From positions 744,001 through 808,000 of the forward strand of contig JBLDXI010000007.1 in the NCBI GenBank assembly GCA_047495785.1: DNA of 64,000 nucleotides. The letters run 5' to 3'. Both the position numbers and the translations under genes were made by a program. Position 1 is the first letter of the stretch. Each line of letters opens with the position of its first letter. Below are positions 13,267-25,200 of this stretch, piece by piece. Source of the stretch: Lepidodermella squamata (Eukaryota > Gastrotricha). The notes under the pieces were generated by a model that did no database searches, had not been told where the DNA came from, and saw only the letters and a program-made list of their open reading frames with translations.

Positions 13267-14899
13267 ATGGTTCTAGAAGCCGTTTTTTCTACGAAACCAG
13301 AACTTGTTGTCAAGTTCTCAAGCGAACCTACTCCGACGATTTCTATTTACTCCTCATTGAACCTAACAATGAATGAAACGAAGGACGATACGGAAGACAG
13401 ACTTTCTTACTACCAGTTATCGACCCCTGAAATTATATTCTTCAGCTTACTATACGCGTTGACAATCATAACCGCAGTCGTAGGCAATGTTCTCGTCATA
13501 TGGATAATTTTGCGAACAAAAAGATCGCGGCAATCGAACACAAATTACTTCATCATCAATCTGGCGCTTGTTGATTTGTTCATCATGATCTTCAACCTGC
13601 CGTGGACTTTCATTTACACGGTTAACGGCAATCAATGGCCGTGGGGCAATGTCTGGTGCAAACTTGTTTGGTCCATTGGAGCTGTGGCGCTTTCGTCTAA
13701 CGCTTTCACCTTCACTGCGATAATGGTCGACAGGTTCGCTTGCCTTTTTCTTCTACTTCACATAAATTAAAATTAAAATTTGAAGTGAGACATGGTTTGT
13801 GGTTTGAAGCTTCCTTTGATAGCAAAGGCTAGTGTTTTGATAGAAAATTTAGGTTAAATCTGCTATTATTATATTTTTATTATTAGTTTTTCCAACACTC
13901 TCTTTTTTTATTCAGGTATCAAGCAATTGCAAATCCGTTACAGTCCTTTGCCGTGGAGCAACGACGCAGGGTGATAACCGCTCTCATTGTGATATGGATC
14001 CTGTCTTTCCTAACCGGCCTTCCTGCTCTTATCGGCAACGAAGTTCGAAATTTCGATTTGCAAGTTCCACGAACAGTTTGCAGCGCTTCCTGGTCTAGCG
14101 AGACGGAATTTCTGTAATTTAAAAACAGTTTTTCATCACGATTTTTTTGACCTTTTTCAAATTTAGTCATGTTACTGTTCTCTTCTCTGTTCAATACGCG
14201 ATTCCATTAGCTCTAACCCTAATCGCTTATCGCTTCATTCGCCTGAAATTAGTCGATGCTAAGGCGATTGGCGAATCGTCGACCGCCGAAGCCGTCGCTA
14301 TTCGAACGAAACGCCGCGTCGTTTCGATGATGATGGTCGTTGTAGTCACGTTCACTCTCTGCGTCTTCCCTAACAACGTCTTCAGTCTGCTAATCTCCAT
14401 GCCTGTCGATGGTGTTCGCAAGTTCTTCCAGCGCGTCGAATACGGCCGAAATGTACTACGCGCGTTCCTTCTCGCGTATTGGCTCGCGATGAGCAATTCA
14501 ATGTGGAACCCGTTCATATATGCTTATTGGAATTCACACTTCAGACTTGGGTTCAAATACGCGTTTCGATGGCTGCCGTTTGTATCCTGGAATCATGAAA
14601 TTGACACGCCGAAATTTTTCGAACAACGTCGGAACGTGTCAATTGCGGCACAACGGACAGCTTCAGCGGCCCATCATCGAACCAGCATCAGCCAACGGCT
14701 CAGCAATCAGTCGATTATCAGCAAGCAATTATCGCAACAGCAGCATTTATTAGGTGATACCCTGGAAAGGAAAAGTCATAACAATGGCGAGCTGCTTACT
14801 GTTGAGAGCAATCACGAGCAAAAACGCCCGGTTAGTGAACAGCTTTCAGTCACCCTCGAAGCAGCTGGTGACGAAGAAAATGTAGATCAAGAACTTTGA
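13267..14899 (+). CDS. Rhodopsin-like (class A) GPCR, neuropeptide-receptor type
   Basis: Seven-helix receptor expected at the neuronal plasma membrane and coupled to G proteins. Exons 13267-13733, 13916-14113 and 14167-14899 keep phase and give 465 residues. The intron after exon 1 splits the Arg codon of the DRY box, here DRY after splicing (VDRYQAIANP). Visible landmarks: glycosylation sites in the N-terminal tail, TM1 GNVLVIWIIL, TM2 NLALVDLFIM, the TM3 Cys of WGNVWCKLVW, TM5 QYAIPLALTLIAY, a basic third loop (TKRRVV), TM6 with FP instead of the common WLP, and TM7 WNPFIYAYWN, an NPxxY form. The TM7 and helix 8 style resembles tachykinin/NPY-type receptors, but the ligand cannot be named. 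The C-terminal tail is Ser/Gln-rich. AATAAA lies at 15099-15104. Confidence 0.9.
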
Positions 14900-15197
14900 G
14901 GCGCTACTTTAAAAATGTATACAGGAAATCTGCTCAACGACCAGGTATAATAATGCTGTATGATGAAAGATGAATAATGCATGCAGTTGAAAACTGTTCC
15001 TCTCGTTTAGATGTGTCGTTTGTTTTTGAACCGCTAAAAAGCGGCAATTTAATAATTGTAAAACAATGAATGAAACAAGACAATAATAATTGAATTAAAA
15101 TAAAGATCTGCGGTCTCTTTTGTCTTGCTTCGCAGTTTTCTGAGGCTGCTTTACAGCTTCCAGCGACAATCAAATTAATTTTCCAGGGTCGGAAAAA

Positions 15198-15780
15198 ATG
15201 AAACATGCTTTTTCCAACCTATTAGGACCTGTCATACTGGTGATTACATATTTATCCGCAGGTAAATTTTTTGGGATGTCTCATCGATTTTTCCAGTAAT
15301 TAAAAAACCATTTATAGTCGAGGCCATTTATTGTCTTACGTGTTACGATGATGTCAATTGTCGGCAGCCTCAATTTTACCTTTACTCTACGACAGCCGTT
15401 AACTGCACAAAATCAACGGATTACTGCACCGTAAAAACATATTCTTACTGATTTATAAGGTGTTTCATTTTCTATTTTCGCAGGCTTATGTTGAGGAAAT
15501 CGGTGGGATAGTGACTAAAGCGATAAGGTCATGCTCTTCAAAATGTCCTCCTGCCATTCGTCTCATCGAACAAATCGGGCCCTCGAGTCCAATCTGGTCG
15601 GCAGGAAACACGACCCTTTATGCCTATTCGAAATACACTTACACGGTTTGCTGTGCAACTCCGTTCTGCAACAAAGCCCCGGCAATTTTACACCGAAAAA
15701 ATCGTCCATTGGCTTTAGCTTTACTTGGCCTACTTTTCTTCCTCGGCGGTATATTTTGGAATGATTTGACGGAAATATAA
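15198..15780 (+). CDS. Ly6/uPAR-domain (three-finger) small membrane protein
   Basis: Exons 15198-15261, 15297-15430 and 15484-15780 join in phase to 164 residues. The first 21 residues are a signal peptide (start MKHAFSNLL). The mature part has ten cysteines, ending in the LU-domain signature CCATPFCN, followed by a basic residue and a hydrophobic C-terminal segment (LALALLGLLFFLGGIFW) that could be a GPI-attachment signal or a TM helix. Proteins of this fold sit outside the cell, and several (lynx, RIC-7/ODR-2-like families) act on neuronal receptors. It lies upstream of the nicotinic-type gene on the same strand, which makes a receptor-modulating role possible but unproven. The donor after exon 2 (GTAAAA) was chosen because it alone keeps the frame. 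AATAAA is at 15790-15795. Confidence 0.8.
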
Positions 15781-18580
15781 TGACTTTGAAATAAATTCCT
15801 TTGTGACAAAAGCATCGCGAGGGCCTGTTACGGCCGGCTTATTAATTTCCGGTGGGTTAAACTATGAGAGCTGAATTCAGCCAAGCACCGCGCGCTCGGG
15901 GGAGGTAAAAACAGGTAGATGAACATGAATAAACACGAGTATAGGTGTGGCGCCTAAATGGCGCCGCTATTGCTATAAATCATAGACCGAGGCACTATTT
16001 AGTCCACGGTTTACAGTGCAGAATTGCAAATATATTGAAGAAGAAGACTAGGTTTTTACGCGCAATTGCAATATCTAGAAAATTTATTGTTACAACTGAT
16101 TATGTTTATAATTTCTACAAAGCACGTGTATAATGCCGACGAATTCAGCCATCATAAAAATGCAGCCTGCTTTGAATTACCCTTGCAACAAGATAATAGC
16201 GATATTCTTACTAATAATAAACCTGGCCGAGTTCAATAGAGAAAAAAACGCGGCTCTCTCAGATCGCGCTTCTTTTTTACGCGCTTCCCAATTGCATACA
16301 ATAAAATACTTAACACGAAGCACCTTATATTATGAGCAGCTATAAAAAAGTGGCGATCACCCTGTCGATATGAAAGTATCAATATCGGTCTCCGTGCAAA
16401 TAATCCAAGGCGGTTGTGTTTTTTTTTATCCCGGTCTAGAAGAGAGAATCCGCGCAGCTCAATTTTTATTATCCCCCAGTCAGGAAAAAAATTTACTATT
16501 CTTCGTCTTCAATGCAATTTCTACGATTATCTCTTACAGGAATGGGTAATATAAAAATATGTTTTAATACAATTATTCCGATGATGTGATTTTTAGCGCG
16601 TGTAGTTTTGTTTATCGACTTGTGCGCGCGTATCTGATCGCGCATTGTTATGGCGTCTGGGTTCCAACTCAGCGTCGCGCCAAAACTACTGATAAAAATT
16701 GGTCGATGAAAGGCGAAAATCAGGTTTGCATCGCATAAAAAAGTCATTTAGCGTGCACATGACCGCCAATATAATAGCACGGCATTATCTGTACCATATT
16801 TATAATAATATAGGGGAAACTTGTTTTGTTTACTCTCATGCAAGAGTCCTAATCACGTTGCGCTAAGATGAACACCATAACTAGCCCACAAAACCATCGA
16901 AACGGAAATGAAGACTAATACGCATTCTCATGTATCCCACCTTAATAAAACGATAATTTTCTATCATTCTAGTTATACGCGGCGTCATCGATTCGGTGAT
17001 AAAATCATGCATTTCGAGTTATCGGCCATTGGCCATTTCAGTGCTGACGTGTGAAGTCGGCATGTCCGTCGTATCGGCCATCTCAATATTTCGCTTTTAC
17101 CTGTAAATAAAACACACTCGAAAGCGCGTGGATGATGTTGATGAGAGTAAATATAAATTTTTATTGCTCATTTCCATGTTGCGAGCTATTTTTTCGATTG
17201 CTTTTTGCTTTCGTATATAGGTATATAGTGCGCTTATTTTTCTCGCCGTTATTTTTCACCTGGACACGTGCCATAGATTTGCGGTTACGATGGTTGCGGC
17301 AGGATGTGTTTAAACTCGGAAAGTGCGCAAGAATTAATCGAAGTCGATAATTCACACTGCCGAGTTTATTTTGAGTAGCTCTAGCTCCTATAACTATGTT
17401 GCGGTCGCATGGAAACTGCAGCTAAAACTGCGCATTTTATTTTCGGCAGCGATTTTTCGGAAAATTTTGATTTCATAATTTTATTCTCAGTAATATCGCA
17501 GCACGCAAATTAGGCGAAAACATTCCGTTATTTTGGTGATATTGCTGGATGTGCAAAGTGCCAGCACTAAATAAGAGGCTCGAGCACTAGATTTCCCTTT
17601 CTTCCCCATCTTCCAAAGAAATTATTAAATTTTCTTCGAGTCTTACTTTTAGCGGAAACAAATTTTGGAATTTTGAATGAGCCTAAAACCGCTTTTCAAA
17701 ACTTTCAAGGAAGCCATGATTGATCAGCATAATTTGAAATTAATCATCTTTAAATTCAGCGCAAAATTCTGCAAAAGATGCATTCTTCACTATAGAGTTC
17801 ATGCATTGCCATTATTTCGTATAAATATTCGAAAAGCGACCTTCGGCATATCCAAAACTAGGTTCCGCAACATGCAGATTTGGTTCCGCTACAGCCAAAT
17901 TAGGTTCCGCAACAGCTAATTTAGGTTCCGCTAAAAGATATTCTGATTTTCTTCCCCATTTCCACGTATTTTACTCTACATAGCCAATATCGATTTACCA
18001 GTGATTTTTCCAACATCAGCCGTCTCGGAAGCATGCATCGGACATTGCCCGACTTAGATAATGGGGTAACAGTGAATATAGATCTTTTGGGTCAGATGGA
18101 CACTTGAAGGAAGAAAAGGTCCAAAGCGCGAAAAAATAATCGTAAAAATGTGATGCTAGAACGCTTATAAATGTAGTGCTGGAATTTCATTTTTTGATGT
18201 GAAAATATTTAGAGCGGATGCTGCTCACAGCGGAAAAAAATTGGAAGAAAGCCAATTTCTACTTTCTCATGGACTCGCCGGAAATAAGCTTTTTAAATCA
18301 CACGAAAACAAATCTTAAGAAGCTATATAATAACTTTATTTTCCAATACCCTCGTTATTTTTTTAGAATTTATTTCACGGATTACGAAGAAATAAAGATT
18401 TAATTAACAATCAAGTTGAAAAAAAATTCGACAACTGCCATGTACCTCGGTGTCAAGGTCTGCGCGACAAGGCCGCCACCCGCCTTGATTAAATGGCGCT
18501 AATAAATGGCCCAGAAGAAGCTCGAAGGAGCCGAGAGACGTCCGCGTTGACAACACCTATTTACGCAAAAATCTGGCAAA
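15781..18580. other. Gene-poor 5' region upstream of the nicotinic-type gene
   Basis: About 2.8 kb with no supported gene. The composition is AT-rich with many short GCGCG and CGCGC islets. It contains the tandem repeat at 17860-17937. The open frames on both strands are short, full of low-complexity residues and not called. If the first exon at 18581 is real, its promoter lies here. Confidence 0.5.
17860..17937. repeat. Imperfect tandem repeat, about 20-22 base unit
   Basis: Four copies of a unit starting (A)GGTTCCGC occur at 17860, 17882, 17902 and 17923, with variable tails (AACATGCAG, TACAGCC, AACAGCT, TAAAAG). It lies in non-coding DNA. Copies differ at several bases, so it is an old or evolving minisatellite. 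Confidence 0.8.
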
Positions 18581-18635
18581 ATGATGTTCGAGATGGACAC
18601 CCTGTTACGCTCGATCCTTGTCGTCACGCTTATCC
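18581..18635 (+). CDS. Candidate alternative first exon (signal peptide) of the nicotinic-type subunit
   Basis: ATG at 18581 opens 18 codons reading MMFEMDTLLRSILVVTLI, a good signal peptide, followed by a GTAAGT donor. The exon ends in phase 1, which is the phase needed to join the exon beginning at 27260 (TAALSDEKRLIKRL). No other downstream coding exon in the neighbourhood would use it. An isoform starting here would have a short standard signal peptide, unlike the long N-terminus from the 22.2 kb exon. The intron would be about 8.6 kb. Transcript evidence is needed. Confidence 0.5.
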
Positions 18636-21600
18636 GTAAGTTTAACGCCTTGCGTGTTTCCAATTCACTAAAATTCACATCACATCATTGCTTGATGAAA
18701 ATTAATTTCACCAGTTTTGCTGCTTAACGTTCGAAATGGTAAGGGTGTCTCGTTATATTTTGTGGTCGTGTTGAAAGCCAACTGTTGTGGTTTGATATGT
18801 TTAGTCGAAACTGGAGTTTTAACAGGCGGTAAATTATATCAAGACATTTTTCCAAATATTCTATCTATTTTATTCTATTATCACATCTTTTCCGTATACT
18901 TAACGATGATTTCGAGAGCAATCGATCGCACATAATTGATATGCTTTGATTGTGTTATTGTCCATTATTTGTCCGAAAATATATACACGTGCATTTGTTT
19001 TGACTTCCGTGTGTTTGTCTTGATTTTTTCTATTCTATCATAGCCATAATTACAACAGGTATAAATTCGAAGGGCGCAACTTCTGTTTAAATTAAACATA
19101 GGCTCGGACAACATCGCTAATACGTTTAGCATCGGCTTCACGAGATCTTAAAATACCTTACGGCGTTACGTAAATCTAATTTTTTTCCGCAACCTCAAAC
19201 GCGTGAATTAAAGGCCATTAAACATTATTGATCAATTCAGTGCTCTTCGTTGCAGATGATCATGTAAACAGTTTCTGAGGTTATGGCTACGGCATTAGCC
19301 GCAAGGTGATTAATAATTTTTACGCATATACTGCATTAAACAAAAACGGGCAGCCAGAGCTTTATCGACAATTTTTTATGGCCATTTAACGTGTTCACAG
19401 CACCTTTGGGAGGACTTTTTGAGTTTTATTGCTATCATCCGCCGGAAAACACGGGAAATAACCAGCCGCGTTTGACGTCAAATTACGTGAGATTCATTTT
19501 TTGCCCATAAACATAAAAACCTGTTGATACGTTCCCTATAGGACTTCTTGGCTAAATGCTCTCTTCCTCTTTTTCTTGCTATTCAATTTTTTAACTGCCC
19601 ATTCTTTGTTATTATTTTGTTACGCGCGAATTACTAAACTGCTGTAAAATCAGAAATATGTCCAGTTGATACCGGATGACTCTTTGGGGCGCGCGCCCAC
19701 ATTATTGAAAAGTTTTGGGCTCCGATAGTTATACTTACTTGAATATTTTATTGCGCTATATACGAGCGCATGCGCAAAAATCAACAATAAAAACGCGCCT
19801 CTCCAGTGGGCCGCGAGGCCTCTGCGGTGATCTACTATTTTATCGCAACTGAGCGATTTTTGTCCGCCTTTCGTTAGAAAACATTTCGCCCATCGACACG
19901 TCACAGTTCAACATATTATTCCGCAGTCTTCCATTATTCATATATATAAATACGAAAGCGTTTAGTCTATTGCGGATGTAAAAATTTACGACGTGCTTCG
20001 CTGTTGGCAAAATGGCGTGTATAGTTCATCAAATGATTTCTGCATAGATCTACTCTTGATTCGTCCGCGATTTACGTGCAAATTATCGAAGAGCCAGCGA
20101 ATAAGTTTTAAAACCGCGGCGCCGAGTGGTTAAAACTTTGAATAAAGCAATTTAAACGCGAACGCGGCCGAGTGCTCTCGACAAATGCGCCTTATTGTTG
20201 CGTTAATATACACGCCTATCAACGGCTGCCGCGGCTGCTGCTGTCCGATTTTCGGCGAGCTGTCCGATTTATTATTATTTATTACAGCACTATGATCTGT
20301 CATCATTCCTTCTAGTTTGACATTATTCTCGGCGAGTGATTACAATTCGGCCGCGATCACTTTTTGATAATGATGCTAGTCGCCCATTATTTTTCGTGTC
20401 ATAATTATTAGACATACTCGGGTATGCTATATGCATGTACATATATTAGCGTATAAATGGCAGTCATTTTCCATTCAGTTGTCGCGAGAAAAACAGCAGC
20501 GCGGCTTGCGCGACGGTGGCGCGGCAAAGTCGGCGGCGCTGCCTGAGTAAACATGGCGAATGATTTTGGTGGGAGCGCACGCGGGACATCAGTCGTGACG
20601 GCGAGCGCACATCTCATCGCGCGTCTTCGGGGAGCGCCAATATACGCACAAACACACGCGCGTGCGCGCGGCAGCCGGCGAGCAGAACGCGCGCAGAGTG
20701 AGATAAAATGATAAACGATGGGCGATTTTTGGCGCTCAGTAGTAATACACACGCGCTCGCATCGGGGGCCAGCATGCGACGACGAATGATGACGACGGCG
20801 AGATGCGGATACTACATTTATAGGTTTACATAATATGGCAATAATCGTCATCAGCATCATCATTCAGCGTGTATCCACCCTCTGTAGTCATATCAGTAGT
20901 AGCAATCGCCTAATAGGCGGCGTAAAGTGGTAAAGCTGCTGCATTATTCGGAGCCAAAAAAGTACCAAACAAACTTTCACGCAAACAGTCGGTCGCAGCA
21001 GCTGTACAGAGTTGCGCTCATCGTCATTATAGCGCGCAGCTATTTGGGGCTAATAACAGCGCGCACACCAGCCTCGTTTTTTTTACACGCGCGCACTTGG
21101 AAAAAAGATATTTATACACTATAGAATATCCGCAACAAAAACGCGCTAATTTCTTGCTAATGTGTATTCACTTAATGTAACCGATATTTATTGAGCGGGG
21201 AAAAATTATTACCGCGGCAAATAACCGCGTGTGCTTGCCGGCTTTTTCACGCGTTCGATGTCCGTCATATGTGTTTGCCAGCTGAGATGGTTCGCTTCGC
21301 ATTGGGCGAGCCGCCACACACTCTCATGGCCTCTCTTTCATGCATCCATCATGGGCCGCTTTTCCAATAAACATAACCAGGCCGGTTTTAATTTTGCCCC
21401 GGTTCCGGTTTATTATTTTTCCGAATTATGACCAGCGTCCACGCAATTTAACTGGCGCTCCGAGCCATCACTATCCAATAATAATAATAGCATTATTTTT
21501 TGTAATAACATACACGGCCCTATGCGGTTTCGATTGTGACATTTAGTAGTTCTCGGTAAATTAATCGCTTCAACAACAAGCCCAGCCCTATCAATGAGTA

Positions 21601-22245
21601 AAAAAATATATTAATATTAGAACTCGTCTCGCGGCTTTTTATTATTCGACGATTGTATATTTTTCAATGATAATTTCGGTGCCGCGCGTGCCACCTGTCG
21701 GTTTATTCAAGGCCTTGAGACAACACGCGGCCGGGTTAGTCCGTCTCCCCGTTGTAGTCGCCGATAGATTTCTAGTGATTATTACTAACCAGAGCTGCTT
21801 CTCATTTACCTATATATACAGCGCGCGCGCTTTTGCCTCTCAATGCTGAGCAAACAAAAACAAAGACCCCACTGCCCAAAGTAAAAATCAATCACAGCAG
21901 AATCATCGCCAGTGCCAGAAAATCAGCATGAAAAATCGACCCATCCGCTGGCTAGTTTTCATTATGATTCTTCGCATCAAGTGCCCAACGACTTTATCAC
22001 ATCGTGTAGTCCCAAAAAATATAACCAACTACTAACTTTTTACTACTTATCCAGGTCGCAAATGCGTTTAATCAAACTTAATGAAGATATTACTGTTACT
22101 ACCAACATTATTTCGCAAAATCGCTAGTGAAAATATGGTCGACGGCCATCGCGGTGGACAGTTGATATTATTAATTTAGCTGGCTCTTTGTTTGGTGGGG
22201 AAAAGCCGTCACCTTGGTGGTTTTCATCGGCACAATCGAAATTTT
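18636..22245. other. Possible long 5' intron/regulatory region of the nicotinic-type gene
   Basis: Non-coding in appearance on both strands. It is rich in GCGCG/CGCGC clusters, especially 20500-21100 and 21820-21840, mixed with AT-rich DNA. The minus-strand frame 20408-20863 is Arg/Ala/His-rich because of these clusters and shows no domain, so it is not called. Confidence 0.45.
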
Positions 22246-25200
22246 ATGCTCAAGCAGAAGAAAGGCGGCAAAGCGGCGCCGTCTATCGCACTGATTTACT
22301 CCTACTACCATCACTACCACTGGCGGCGATGCCGTTCATTCTCGAGTTCGAAAACTGCTGATAATAATAATACATGGAGAATTCACCCGTCAACGTCGAC
22401 AACATCATCAAGTTCGCCGTACCATCATGCACCGATAAAGTTGCAGCCGCTGTTTGTGTTAGCGCTACTGCTAAGTAGCCAGTGTCTTGCTCAGAGTCGA
22501 ACTCAACAGCAGCCACCGCCTATGAATCAACACCCGAGAGGTAAGACAATATAAAAACCGGACTTACATGGCGTTTTTATTCCGAGGCGAACCTGAAAAA
22601 TATATCATCGCGATCATCATCATCATTCGGCAGGCGTGTGTTTAAGTGGAAACAGCAGTCGGTAGATGCCTTATCATATCAAATAAGTACGCGCGTTATA
22701 CATATCAACCCGTCAATAAATAATATTTATTCGAATTTTTTCCATTAAATAATCATATAACTATTTGTTTCTTTTTCTCTCTCTCTCTCTACGCATAACC
22801 CATCCGCAGCTTATCAAAAGCTGCAGCAATCGTGGCATTTAATTAAAACCACTGGCATAGATGGCCGGCTATAGTTCTATTGATATATGCTGGCTTGTTT
22901 TACAACATTTGCACCGCGCGAGGTTACCTAGAAGAGTTTTTCCGTGTTTTCCGAACTTTGGCGGGTGAGGGAATGAGGTGAAGCTAAATATTTAATTCAA
23001 TTATTATTTCTTCCCGGTCTGAAATGTATGCACTGATCATAAAACCAACTTGGATCTATTCGATAAATACATGCGATTCTACGAAAATTTGAATATTCTT
23101 GGGTGCGTGTGTTCTTGTTAAATTTTTTAGTTCTCAAGGCACATACCTTAGATTTAGATGTTATTTTTTCGCTTTAACCTAGAAAGAAGTCGCATTTTTA
23201 CGCTTGTTTGATGGCAGTTTTATTCTAACGTTGAAAATCGGTGTATTTTTTTATTTTGATTTGTTAATGTGATTTTCTCACGAACCTCTAATTTAACGCT
23301 GACTGGAGAAATTGAAGAGGCCCAATTTGAGTTCCTTTCTACGTTTACAGTGATTAAGGTATTAGGTTTTTCCAAGGCTGTGAATTATTCATTTTGATGA
23401 AGATCGATAAGACTAGATCTCTATCTTTTTTCATAAAATGAGATTATTGGGACATATTTCCATCTAACGTGGTATGAAATAACTTGGCCGGAAATCGGAA
23501 ATCAATTATTAAAGTTAGCTCATAATATCTAGCCTTGTATTCGAAGTAAAAAAATGGCCCGTTTAATTATCGGAGGATAGGTCGAACCCCGGTCGAAGAC
23601 CGGTGAAATCGACCCGTGCTATGGAGGTGGAAGCAACCGGAACAAACTAAGGTTACTTGGCCACACGGCTATTTTATTTACTCGCGAATTTATTAGTAAA
23701 TATCGGTCAAAAGTCGGGCGCCCAAGCTCTTGAATCCCGCAGCAGATCTCCTAATTCCAAGATTACCCCCACACTTACATCTTCTCCCGACGTATCAACA
23801 GAACGAAGTTATCAGTGCCGGAAAAAAAACGATATTTTCGGTTATGAATAGTTATGAATATCCATTCATCATTCATCATTCATCCTTCAACTTTCTTCCA
23901 CCGCTGTTATAATTCACACTGTGTTCCCATTGCAATATCCGTGTCTACAATAGCAATAAGGAACAAAGAGAAAAAAAGCGAGTCTATAGTTTGAAATGAG
24001 GAATCTGGGATACTGATGCGTGAGATTGGAATCGCTAAAGCTGCATGACCCACTTCGTCTTGACATCCGACAGATTAAAACGACGCTATAAACCTGCTCA
24101 AAATACGCGCTGCTTTTGAAATCCGAAATGGACAGAAAAATCTTAAAATCTGGACCATTTATTTGCATCTCGCCCAATATGGTAGCATAGTGTATTGACA
24201 TTTATGCGAAAATGGCGCATTCATATCGGCGACTATTTGCTATTTGCCCTTGTTTTTTCTGGTCTTCGTCTTCAAGTTTAAAGTTAGCGCAACTTTTTGC
24301 GCCTTTCCTATTTGTGCGCATCGATTTCTTGACCGCAAAGGCTCAACATATCACACCCCGTGTATCGAAAATTTGCCTATATAGTAACAGCAGCAGCAGC
24401 AACATCTTATACAAAAATACAAATCCGTATATTATGAGCGTGCGCGCGCGCATCTTTTCGCATCTGTATACGCGCGCAATGATGGGGTACCTTATTTCAA
24501 CTTCCGCAACTTGCATTCAGTTTTTGTATAATGAATGATACATACATATATATGTATTCCAGCATATATATACATATATATTTCAGCATGATTGTTCTCT
24601 TAAAAAGTCATACTAAAGAATTTCAACAAGTGTAGACAATAGAAGAAAAGCCAAATGCTGCCGCGCCTCATCGCCCAGTTCTTGTATTACACTTTATTCA
24701 GAATGGGGCGAGAAAACTTTTAATAACCCTAGACCAATAACACAACGCATAATGTCATTGGCCTAGGAAATGGCCGTGGTAGCACATATTTTTCGAAATC
24801 ATTTTTCGGCGCATATTAATAATAATTATTATTATTTCTGTATTATTTTTGCCATCTTATTATTCCTATTATTATTATTGCTATAATTTTGTGGCCGAAG
24901 TGCGTCGCTGATAATAGTGCCGAAATGAAAGTCACGTCCGCTGCCTATCTGACTGTTGATCGCGCGATGAGGACGAGGCCTGAAAATGTGATAGGCGACA
25001 CCCAAGCATACATCTCTGTATATTAGACACTTGCCGCTGCTCTCGTTATAATGCGCCATGTTGATACTAGGCTACATTTGCAGTAGGATAACACAAAATT
25101 TTAGAGGGATCATTTCTTTCTAGCCAACGTAATAAAACCGTCTTTTGATTTTTCGTGCCGGAAAAAGTGTGGCCTCATCATCGTTATTAAATAATATTAC

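Noticed and set aside
20408-20863. 151-residue minus frame, Arg/Ala/His-rich
   Set aside because: It is produced by GCGCG-rich low-complexity DNA, has no domain or signal and lies in a probable intron.
24440-24475. GCGCGCGCGC run as a possible Z-DNA or replication feature
   Set aside because: Only a short run; similar ones are scattered widely in this region, so nothing specific can be claimed.
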